Part shown: one piece after another, positions 26,172 through 34,100 of the stretch
How positions within the stretch are numbered: position 1 is the stretch's first letter
How the letters are laid out: the number at the start of each line of letters is the position of its first letter
NCBI RefSeq assembly: GCF_000741165.1
Contig: NZ_JGYN01000023.1
Coordinates: 45,724-109,723, forward strand
Direction of reading: 5' to 3'
Origin: Bifidobacterium biavatii DSM 23969
Lineage (GTDB): Bacteria; Actinomycetota; Actinomycetes; Actinomycetales; Bifidobacteriaceae
DNA: 64,000 bases
Made by a program: the position numbers and the translations under genes
The notes under the pieces: model-generated
Seen by the model: only the letters and a program-made list of their open reading frames with translations
Database searches by the model: none
Told to the model about the DNA's origin: nothing

Positions 26172-26227
26172 ACTTCTCAAAAATTTTGAGAAGTTTGGAG
26201 GAAAACTTCTCAAAAATTTTGAGAAGT
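26172..26227. promoter_or_regulatory. Two identical 23-bp palindromes upstream of the second ATPase gene
   Basis: Identical palindromes with arms ACTTCTCAAAA at 26172-26194 and 26205-26227 are 33 bp apart centre to centre. They lie about 65 to 120 bp upstream of the ATPase start. The near-three-turn phasing parallels the 32-bp repeat array at the other ATPase gene. An operator for autoregulation or a DNA-recognition site for the ATPase is inferred. Confidence 0.8.
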
Positions 26228-26365
26228 GTTGAGTGAGGGGCCTGTATGACCAATCTCCCTGCCGTGCTTCCCGATCCCATAGTCGATGGCAATCGCGGCC
26301 GGGGCTGTCACTGCGGTGACAATAAATAATATGGCTGTCAGCACAAGTGCCGCCAGTGTACCGTG

Positions 26366-26607
26366 TATGCCCACAATGAGACCTTCGAGCACGGAGAAGC
26401 TTGGGGTGGAATGTCGGTTGTGGGCATAGGCAGGACAATGCGGGCAGTTCGAACCGGTCCTGCCGACAGGCGGATCTTGGTCGTGGGCATAGACCGTCCA
26501 TTACCACTTGCCGATCGTGGGCATAGGCCGTTCATTTGCAAGGTTGTGGGCATAACTGGTACATGAACGGGCCTGTTTTCGTCCGTTCATGTACCGTGTA
26601 TGCCCAC
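26366..26607. repeat. GTGGGCATA repeat cluster, second site (6 copies)
   Basis: Six exact GTGGGCATA copies: plus strand at 26420, 26483, 26517 and 26546, minus strand at 26366-26374 and 26599-26607. Most extend into a shared downstream half ending in CATNNAC, for example GTGGGCATAGACCGTCCATT. The copies at 26546 and 26599-26607 face each other across matching GTACATGAACG arms and could form a hairpin. The same family occurs between trxB and murJ. Confidence 0.8.
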
Positions 26608-26633
26608 GAATCTTGGGCGGGCGGTTGAGGTGC

Positions 26634-26647
26634 GGGGGGGGGGGGGG
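26634..26647. repeat. Homopolymer of 14 G
   Basis: An uninterrupted run of 14 G lies about 80 bp upstream of the -35 box of the sugar-ABC ATPase promoter and 27 bp past the last GTGGGCATA copy. Tracts of this length are prone to slippage and may vary between cells or be miscounted in assembly. Confidence 0.85.
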
Positions 26648-26656
26648 CATTTTGCG

Positions 26657-26756
26657 TTGTTTGTGTGATCGCAAACAATCGTATCGATATGATTTGCAAA
26701 TCGGCGGCAAAAGCGTCGAAACACGCCGTTGACGCGGGCGCGGCGGCGTGTATAGT
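26657..26756 (+). promoter_or_regulatory. Promoter and operator-like repeats for the ABC ATPase
   Basis: TTGACG (26729-26734) and TATAGT (26751-26756) are spaced by 16 bp, a strong sigma-70 promoter. Upstream lie TTGTTTG-N8-CAAACAA (26657-26678) and the perfect palindrome GATTTGCAAATC (26691-26702), both suitable as regulator sites. The transcript would have a leader of about 160 bases containing GAGACA-N6-TGTCTC just before the ribosome site. Confidence 0.75.
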
Positions 26757-26922
26757 GGAACGTGGCTCAGCGAAGAGATCTTCAACGAACCGAAGATAAC
26801 TGAACGCCGAGGTTTGGGACTTAGCCAATGTGGGAAGTCATGGACTGAAGCACAGCAACAACCAAAAATCCCTTTACAACGGATCGTGAGACACGTACCT
26901 GTCTCTGAAAGGATGAAACATT

Positions 26923-28050
26923 ATGGCAGAAGTCGTTTTTGACCATGTCACTCGTATCTACCCGGGCAACGACAAGCCGTCGGTGGATGATCTGAATCTG
27001 GATATCAAGGACGGCGAGTTCCTGGTGCTGGTTGGCCCGTCTGGCTGCGGTAAGTCGACGACCCTGCGCATGCTCGCTGGTCTGGAAGAGGTCAACAAGG
27101 GCCGCATCCTCATCGGTGGCAAGGATGTCACCACGATGCAGCCGAAGGACCGCGACATCGCCATGGTGTTCCAGAACTACGCTCTGTACCCGCACATGAC
27201 CGTCGCCGACAACATGGGCTTCGCCCTGAAGATCGCCGGCACCCCGAAGGACGAGATCCGCAAGCGCGTCGAGAAGGCCGCCGAGATCCTCGACCTGACC
27301 GAGTACCTCGACCGCAAGCCGAAGGCTCTGTCCGGTGGTCAGCGTCAGCGTGTCGCCATGGGCCGTGCAATCGTCCGTGAGCCGAAGGTCTTCCTCATGG
27401 ATGAGCCGCTGTCCAACCTCGACGCCAAGCTCCGTGTCCAGACCCGTACCCAGATCGCCGCTCTGCAGCGCCAGCTGGGTGTCACCACCCTGTACGTGAC
27501 CCACGATCAGACCGAGGCTCTGACGATGGGCGATCGCATCGCCGTCATCAAGCTCGGCATCCTGCAGCAGGTCGGTGCCCCGACCGAGCTGTACGATCGT
27601 CCGGCCAACGTCTTCGTCGCCGGCTTCATCGGCTCCCCGTCGATGAACCTGAACACCCACCCGGTGGTCAACGGCAAGGCGAAGATCGGTGAGGACACCG
27701 TCGATCTGCCGAAGGAAGCGGTCGCCAAGCTGACCGCCGAGGACGGCAACAAGATCGTCGTCGGCTTCCGTCCGGAGGACGCCTCCCTGGCCACCCCGGA
27801 TGACCCGAACGCGTTCTCGCTGAAGGTCGTCAACGTCGAGGATCTGGGTTCCGACGGCTACATCTACGGCAACATCATCACCGATGGCTCCGCCGCCGAG
27901 GCCTCCCAGGTCATGTCCGACCAGAACAAGCTCACCACGATTCGTGTGAACCCGCGTGCGCTTCCGAAGGTCGGCGACACCGTCAAGATCAAGATCGATC
28001 CGTCCAAGATGCACCTGTTCGCTCCGTCGACCGAGCTGCGTCTGAACTAG
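26923..28050 (+). CDS. msmK: Sugar ABC transporter ATP-binding protein (MsmK/UgpC type)
   Basis: The protein is the nucleotide-binding subunit that powers carbohydrate ABC importers. Walker A is GPSGCGKST, the signature [15 protein letters not shown], Walker [15 protein letters not shown], and the H-loop [12 protein letters not shown]-terminal OB-fold regulatory region ([13 protein letters not shown]) identifies the MalK/MsmK/UgpC class. No permease or binding-protein genes are nearby, so it is probably the shared ATPase serving several importers, as MsmK does in other Gram-positives. GAAAGGA precedes the ATG. Codon use is markedly more biased toward preferred codons than in neighbouring genes, suggesting high expression. 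Confidence 0.93.
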   Translation: MAEVVFDHVTRIYPGNDKPSVDDLNLDIKDGEFLVLVGPSGCGKSTTLRMLAGLEEVNKGRILIGGKDVTTMQPKDRDIAMVFQNYALYPHMTVADNMGFALKIAGTPKDEIRKRVEKAAEILDLTEYLDRKPKALSGGQRQRVAMGRAIVREPKVFLMDEPLSNLDAKLRVQTRTQIAALQRQLGVTTLYVTHDQTEALTMGDRIAVIKLGILQQVGAPTELYDRPANVFVAGFIGSPSMNLNTHPVVNGKAKIGEDTVDLPKEAVAKLTAEDGNKIVVGFRPEDASLATPDDPNAFSLKVVNVEDLGSDGYIYGNIITDGSAAEASQVMSDQNKLTTIRVNPRALPKVGDTVKIKIDPSKMHLFAPSTELRLN

Positions 28051-28146
28051 TCGATCGGCCTCTTGGCCCGATAGATACTTGGCATGGGAGAAAACCATGT
28101 CAACCATTAAACGAGGCACTTCTCTTCCTCTCTTAGGCCTCGTTGG

Positions 28147-28180
28147 AAAGGCCCCGCGTGGTAGCGGGGCCTTTCTTTTT
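28147..28180 (+). terminator. Rho-independent terminator after the ABC ATPase gene
   Basis: AAAGGCCCCGC and GCGGGGCCTTT form an 11-bp stem with a 6-base loop, followed by CTTTTT. A second weaker hairpin (ACGAGGC/GCCTCGT, 28111-28143) lies just upstream. Confidence 0.93.
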
Positions 28181-28276
28181 GCCCGGCGACGCGCGGTTGG
28201 TTTTCGGTCGGCTTTCGTCCGGCTTTCGCCACTCGCGCCGTTTCCCGTTCCATGTTCCCAAGTACGATAGAAGGCT

Positions 28277-29707
28277 ATGGAAGTTAACGATTTGACCCAA
28301 CTGGATCCTCGTGCGCTCAAGGCCACGTCCGTCAAAGCCGAGGACGTGTCCGCCGAAACCCCCGAGCCGCAGGCCCTGAAGATCACCGCCGCCAGCTCGA
28401 ACCCGAAGATGTTCACCCTCCCGTGGGAGAAACCGCTCGCCACCTGGCCGCAGGAACTCCTCGCCAACCTGCCGCGAGGCATCTCCCGCCACGTCGTGCG
28501 CTTCGTGCACGTGGGCGACGAGGTCTACGCGATGAAGGAGATCACCCGTCAGGTCGCTGAACGCGAGTACGAGCTGCTGCGCCGACTGCAGAAGCTCGAC
28601 CTGCCGACCGTCCAGCCGATCGCCGTGGTGACCGGCCGTCACAATCGCGAAGGCGAGCCGCTCGAGGCGATCCTCGTCACCAAGCATCTCAAGTTCTCCC
28701 TGCCGTATCGTGCGCTGTTCGCGCGCAACCTGCGCCCGGACACGGCTGAGCGTCTCATCGACGCGCTTGCCGTGCTCATGGTCCGCCTGCATCTAGCCGG
28801 CTTCTACTGGGGCGACGTCTCGCTGTCGAACGTTCTGTTCCTGCGCGACGCCGACGCGTTCTCTGCGTTCCTGGTCGACGCCGAAACCGGTGATCTGCAC
28901 GTCAACCTGACCGAAGGCCAGCGCGAGTACGACATCGATCTTGCCCGCACGAACATCATCGGCGAACTCATGGATCTCGCGTCGGGCCGCCTGCTGCCGA
29001 GCGACGTCGACGAGATCGAGGTCGGCAACCGTCTCGCCGACCGCTACCATTCGCTGTGGAGCGCGCTGACGGACACGGACAAGTTCGGCCCGGACGAGAT
29101 GTGGAAGATCGAGAAGCGCGTGAACAAGCTCAATGAGCTTGGTTTCGACGTGGACGAGCTGGAGATGAAGACGGCGGACGACGGCAAGCGCGTGCTCGTG
29201 CGTCCGCGCGTGGTCGACGCGGGCTACGCGTCGCGCAAGCTGCTGCGTCTGACCGGCCTCGACGTGCAGGAGAATCAGGCGCGCCGACTGCTCAACGATT
29301 TGGACGCGTACCGTGCGTCGACGTGGCGCGAAGGTGAGGAGCTGGAGATCGTCGCGACGGACTGGATGCGCGAAGTGTACGAGCCGACCGTGCGCATGAT
29401 CCCGCGCGAGTACCGCTCGCAGATCGAGCCGGCGCAGTTCTTCCACGAGGTGCTCGACCACCGCTGGTTCCTGGCGGAGAAGGCCGGCCACGACGTGCCG
29501 ATGGCCGAGGCCGTGAAGAGCTACATTGAGAACGTGCTGCCGCAGTACAAGCTCGACAAGAAGGATCTCGACGCGCTCAACGCGGAGGCCGATTCCGGCG
29601 TGGTCGACGACGAGTACACGTACAACGAGAACTCCGCGTCCCACTACGACGACGATGACGACTACAACCCGGACGACGACCCGGATGCGGCGGTGTGGAG
29701 CCACTAA
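28277..29707 (+). CDS. DUF4032 protein with kinase-like N-terminal half
   Basis: The N-terminal half resembles the lipopolysaccharide-kinase branch of the protein-kinase fold: YAMKEITRQVAEREYELL carries a Lys-Glu pair, FYWGDVSLSNVLF takes the catalytic-loop position, and FLVDAETG the metal-binding position. The DUF4032 half follows from about residue 230. The last 35 residues are strongly acidic (runs of Asp), which resembles disordered tails. DUF4032 proteins are widespread in actinobacteria without known function. TACGAT ends eight bases before the ATG at 28277, so the mRNA may be leaderless, although AGAAGG in the spacer could serve as a weak ribosome site. Length 476 residues. Confidence 0.82.
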   Translation: MEVNDLTQLDPRALKATSVKAEDVSAETPEPQALKITAASSNPKMFTLPWEKPLATWPQELLANLPRGISRHVVRFVHVGDEVYAMKEITRQVAEREYELLRRLQKLDLPTVQPIAVVTGRHNREGEPLEAILVTKHLKFSLPYRALFARNLRPDTAERLIDALAVLMVRLHLAGFYWGDVSLSNVLFLRDADAFSAFLVDAETGDLHVNLTEGQREYDIDLARTNIIGELMDLASGRLLPSDVDEIEVGNRLADRYHSLWSALTDTDKFGPDEMWKIEKRVNKLNELGFDVDELEMKTADDGKRVLVRPRVVDAGYASRKLLRLTGLDVQENQARRLLNDLDAYRASTWREGEELEIVATDWMREVYEPTVRMIPREYRSQIEPAQFFHEVLDHRWFLAEKAGHDVPMAEAVKSYIENVLPQYKLDKKDLDALNAEADSGVVDDEYTYNENSASHYDDDDDYNPDDDPDAAVWSH

Positions 29708-29721
29708 ACGCGAAGTCCGGT

Positions 29722-30112
29722 GGTATCGGAATCGCGCTGTCGCGCGATGCCGTGTTGCCGTGAGATTGCGCGGTGGCGCAATCTCGGCATCGCGCTGCCG
29801 CGCGCTGGAAACGGTATTGCGCTCGCGTGCAATGCTGTTTCCAGCGGCGGCCCAGCCGCTGCGTTTGGTTCTTTTCAACGCATCACAATGCTGGCGGTAG
29901 CCTCGGCCCCCTCGGCTAGGCCGAGCCGTTAAGAAAACAGTCCAGTGGACTGTTTTTAGGCGAGGAGCAAGCGATAGCGAGCCAGTAAACAGCCAGCCGT
30001 AAGGCTGTCCGTAATTGCAGGTCGCTGTCGCGCGCAGCGTGACTGGGGGAGCGTCGCGGCGCTCTGCGCCGCCAACAAGCACAGCATCGCGCGATAGCGC
30101 GATTCCGATACC
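29722..30112. repeat. Structured repeat element, left copy (391 bp)
   Basis: This element fills most of the 432-bp gap between the DUF4032 and DUF559 genes. It starts and ends with inverted copies of a ~33-bp sequence beginning GGTATCGGAATCGCGCT. Inside are many small hairpins, including a 23-bp palindrome with arms AAAACAGTCCA. Read on the minus strand from 30112, its first ~240 bases align with the right copy at 30520-30827. It also carries an extra ~85 bases with a hairpin GCTGGAAACGGTATTGC/GCAATGCTGTTTCCAGC and another GAGATTGCG/CGCAATCTC. No gene is seen in it. Confidence 0.85.
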
Positions 30113-30139
30113 ACACGCGCAACCCGCTACACTCAACCC

Positions 30140-30502
30140 ATGAGGGAATACGACAAAGCAAACACGCCTATAGCCAGGCGACTGCGCAGGAACATGACCC
30201 CGTGGGAGCGCAAACTCTGGTACCGGTTCCTGAGCACTCACACCCTGCGCTGGCAGCGGCAGACCCCAATCGGCCGGTATATCGTCGACTTCTATTGTGC
30301 GAAGGCCAAGCTCGTGGTCGAGCTCGACGGTGGCGGGCACTACACACCGGAACAGCAAGCGAAGGACGCTGCGCGTACTCGGGATTTGGAGGCTGCAAGC
30401 CTGTTGGTGGTGAGGTTTGCGAACAATCAGGTGGATCGCATGTTCCATGAGGTGTGCATGGAGATTGACCGGGTGGTGGCAGCAAGGATTGCCATGCGAT
30501 AA
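30140..30502 (+). CDS. DUF559 family nuclease-like protein
   Basis: DUF559 proteins belong to the PD-(D/E)XK/Vsr-like nuclease group. Visible are RRNMTPWERKLWYRFL (a typical N-terminal motif), PIGRYIVDFYCAKAKLVVELDGGGHY with the metal-binding Asp and Glu-x-Asp, and a C-terminal LVVRFANNQVDRMFHEV. The 120-residue size is typical. TACACT ends six bases before the ATG at 30140, suggesting a leaderless mRNA; there is no ribosome-binding site. The gene is flanked at 27 bp upstream and 17 bp downstream by inverted copies of a structured element that extend outward from it. A role in mobility or repair of these elements is an inference. Confidence 0.85.
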   Translation: MREYDKANTPIARRLRRNMTPWERKLWYRFLSTHTLRWQRQTPIGRYIVDFYCAKAKLVVELDGGGHYTPEQQAKDAARTRDLEAASLLVVRFANNQVDRMFHEVCMEIDRVVAARIAMR

Positions 30503-30519
30503 GAGGGTGTTGCGGCTCT

Positions 30520-30827
30520 GGTATTGGTATCGCGCTGTCGCGCGATGCTGTGTTTGTTGGCGGCACTAACGTGCCGCGACGCTCCCCCAGTCGACCTTCG
30601 GTCGACAGCGTCCTGCAATTATGGACTCGCTTCGCGAGCAGTATTGCTGGCTCGCTATCGCTCGCTCCTCGCCTAAAAACAGTCCACTGGACTGTTTTCT
30701 TCACGGCTCGGCCTAGCCGAGGGAGCCGCGGCTACCGCCAGCGTCACAAGCGTTGAACACTTGCCTTGGCGGCAGCTACCGCTGCCGCTGACAGCACAGC
30801 ATCGCGCGATAGCGCGATTCCGATACC
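30520..30827. repeat. Structured repeat element, right copy (308 bp)
   Basis: Begins 17 bp after the DUF559 stop and is oriented oppositely to the left copy. It has the same terminal repeats (GGTATTGGTATCGCGCT at the left end, complement at the right end), the same 23-bp palindrome and the same GGCTCGGCCTAGCCGAG hairpin. Two to three internal hairpins keep their position but have different stem sequences from those of the left copy. It lacks the ~85-base insert. Confidence 0.85.
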
Positions 30828-31110
30828 TCGAACCGCCCCCGGATTACAGAACTCATACACGCCAAAATGCGAAGAGCCGGAATACTGGTATCGATACCAT
30901 AATGCGAGATGATGTAATGAACAATACAATGAGGTATTGACTACGTTTTCATTCCGAAAGAATTAGATTCTTATTCACTGGCTCCCCGAGTAAGGGGGTG
31001 TATTCGAAACGGTGCACGATTTGGTGTTTTGCTCAAAAGTGTTTTATTCTAGCCGTGGACGAGGGAAGTCCTTGATGTTCGACGAAGAGATGCGTGGCGG
31101 AAGGAAGACG
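30828..31110 (+). promoter_or_regulatory. AT-rich upstream region of the adhesin gene
   Basis: This 283-bp stretch is clearly more AT-rich than its surroundings. It contains a perfect 14-bp palindrome TGGTATCGATACCA (30886-30899) suited to a regulator, and a TTGACT hexamer near 30934 without a well-spaced -10 box. AAGGAAG before 31111 is the ribosome site. The low GC suggests foreign origin of the adhesin-amylase locus. Confidence 0.5.
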
Positions 31111-34100
31111 ATGGGTCGACAAGAGCTTCGGGGTTGTGTTTGCAAGTTGATGCAAACGTTATCAGCCATAATTGCGGTGCTTGCAATGCTGCTTGCCGGA
31201 ATGCTGGTCGCCGTGCCGACCGCACGGGCAGCCGACACCTATGATCTGAGCGGCGCACAAAAAGGCTGGGTCGACAAAGACGCAACCTCCCTCATGATCG
31301 GCGGCAAGCCCTACACCTCCGGCATGAATGTCAACTACGGCGACACCGTTAAATTCGAACTGCACTGGAGCGTGCCGAACAACTCCGAAGGCGTGAGCGG
31401 CGGCATCAAGTAGGGCGACACGTTCACCTACGACCTGCCCAAGGGCATCACCTTCAAAAGCGGCGAAACCTACCCGATCTACGACGAAAGCGGCGTGCAA
31501 AAGGGCACGTTCACCATCAACGGCAGCAAGATTGTCGCCACCTACACCAGCGGCGACAGCACCACCGGCAACGTCAAAGCCTACGTCACCGCAGAAGGCA
31601 CCATCCGCCAGTCGACTGACACCGACACCGAAGGCGGCAAAACCTCATTCGAATTCCCCGGCTTCGGCACGGTCGACGTCGACGTCAAACCGGTCCACTC
31701 GGTCCAAGCCATCAAGAACGGCGCCGTCTCGACCGACGACCCGACCGTCTTCTACTACGTGGTCGACGTGACCTCCACCGGCACCAACACCAACGTCAAC
31801 CTCAAAGACACGATGGGCAACCTGCTCACCCTGCTCAACGACGCCGACCACCCGATCGAGATCTACAAGAACGCCCAGCTCACCGAGAAATACGACGGCG
31901 GCTGGAGCAAATCCAACGTCGGCGACCACGGCTTCACCGTGAACATCGACCAGATGGCCGACGGCGAGACGGTACGGCTCAAGTACTACGTGAAGATCGA
32001 CCGCAAGTCCGTAATCGATGCGACCAAGAACGGCAACGTCGACCTCATCAACAACAAGGTCGTCTACCACAGCGACGAGGACCTGAACAACAAGGAAACC
32101 AACAAGAAGCTCGAGATCAGCACCAACTGGTACGTGAACAAGGGCGGCACCACAAAAGTGGATCCGATCACCGGCAAGTCCGTGATCGAATGGAAGGTCA
32201 TCATCGGCGGCGGCGGGGACACCGCCGGCAAAGTGACGGTCAAGGACATTCTCGGCGACGGACTCAAGAAGCCGGACCCGAACAGCACCGTCACGATCCA
32301 AGGCATTGAAAACGACTGGAACAATCCGGCGACCACCAAGACCGTGACGTGGCAAGAGCTCGAAAATGGCACCGCCGTGCTGCCGACGTATCCCGGCGGC
32401 AAGGCGTATCCGTTCTACCAGATCGTCTACCAGACCGAACTGGCGACCGAGCCCGGCATCGGCAATTCGAAACAGTACAGCAACAGTTTCGAAGTGACGC
32501 CTGAGGAAGGCAAACCGAGCGCCGGCGGCGGCACCGTCACTGTGACCCGCAACAGCGTCGATCTGGCGAAGCAGTACGTCTCCACCGCAGAAGACGGCAA
32601 GACCATGAGCTGGCTGACCACGTTCACCGCGCTCGAAAAGCTGCCGGCCGACCAGGTGCTCACCGACACCCTCGACAAGCAGCAGGACGGCACGATCGCC
32701 GGCGACTTCCAGAAGATCAAGCCCGGCTCGATCAAGCTGTACACCGACGCGGACCAGAAGCAGCCGTACGCGTCCGCGAACTACAAGATCGCCCTCGCCA
32801 AGGACCGCAAGTCGTTCACGATCACGTTCAAAAACGAGCTGGCCAAGGGCACGAAGATCTACATCGCGTACCAGTCCGTGATGAACAACGGCGTCAGCGC
32901 CAGCGAAACGTTCTACAACACCGCCAACTTCGCAGGCAAGGACGTGACCGCCAGCCACACCAACAAGGTCGACAACCTCACCAAAAGCAACACGTACCAG
33001 TATTACGACCCGACCGCCGGCACCGACAACCAGCCCGGCGGCAACAGCGGCAGGTTCCGCTGGCTGCTCACCGTGCACGACATCGCGTCCGGCACGAAGT
33101 CCGTGAGCATCACCGATACGCTGCCCACGAACAACAAGAAGACCGTCAAGCACATCTACATCTCCGGTTCGGCGCGCGCGGTCGACCCGTCGGGCGTCCA
33201 GGTCGACGGCATGACGGCGACCGACAACGGCGACGGCACGGTCACGTTCACGATCACGCCGGGCACGCCCGCGTTCAAGGCCGCGCAGACCAGCACCGGA
33301 CTGCGCATCATCTACGACACGACGTTCGACGGCCTGATCGGCGTGCCGTCGTGGGACCAGTACACCAACAGCGCGAAGATCACCGTCGACGGCAAGGAAC
33401 AGCTGCCGGACACCGCGACCGAAGGCGGCAATCCGCCGTCGATTCTGGTCAAGAAGGGCACGTATTCGGCCGCGACCGCGCCGTACATCAACTATTCGAT
33501 CAGCGTGAACTCGACCGCGGCCCAGCTGAACAAGGGCGAGACGCTCACGTTGACCGATACGATGGGCGAGGCGCTCGCGTTGCGTATGGACAGCGTGCGC
33601 ATCGTCGACACGAAGACCAAGGCCGATGTGGCCGGCGCGTCGTACGCGTACGATCCGACGACTCGCACGACGACGTTCAAGATACCGGACGGCCGCGCGA
33701 TCACGATCGAATACAAGGCGTCCGTGCTGCTCAAGCCGGGGGAGTCGTTCACCGGCAGCCTCGGCGCCAACAAGGTGGTGCTCAAGGGCAGCGGCGTGGG
33801 CGAGACGACGTCCACGCAAACGCAGACCGGCGTGGTGCAGAAGGCGCTCGGTGGCATCTCGTCCGAGAACAACGCGCTGCAGATCTACAAGTACGCGGAC
33901 GGCGACACCGGCAAGCCGCTGAACGGCGCGGTGTTCAAGGTGGAACAGCTGTCGATCGACGCCGATTCGCAGGCGAACAAAGGTAAGCAGTGGACGTACG
34001 ACGCGACCAAGTCCACGACGGTCACCTCGAACCTGACCTCCGCCGCGAACGGCTATACCCCGACGGTGGCGCTCAACCCGGACATCGTGTACAAGGTCAC

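Noticed and set aside
26172..26227. The paired palindromes as terminators
   Set aside because: They are AT-rich, lack T-runs, and lie upstream of the coding start rather than after a gene.
29708..30827. An IS element or a composite transposon
   Set aside because: No transposase frame is present; the only gene is the 120-residue DUF559 protein, and no clear target-site duplication is visible at the outer ends.
31411..31413. Programmed recoding of TAG (pyrrolysine or selenocysteine type)
   Set aside because: Selenocysteine uses TGA, and no pyrrolysine machinery is expected in bifidobacteria. No special context follows the codon.
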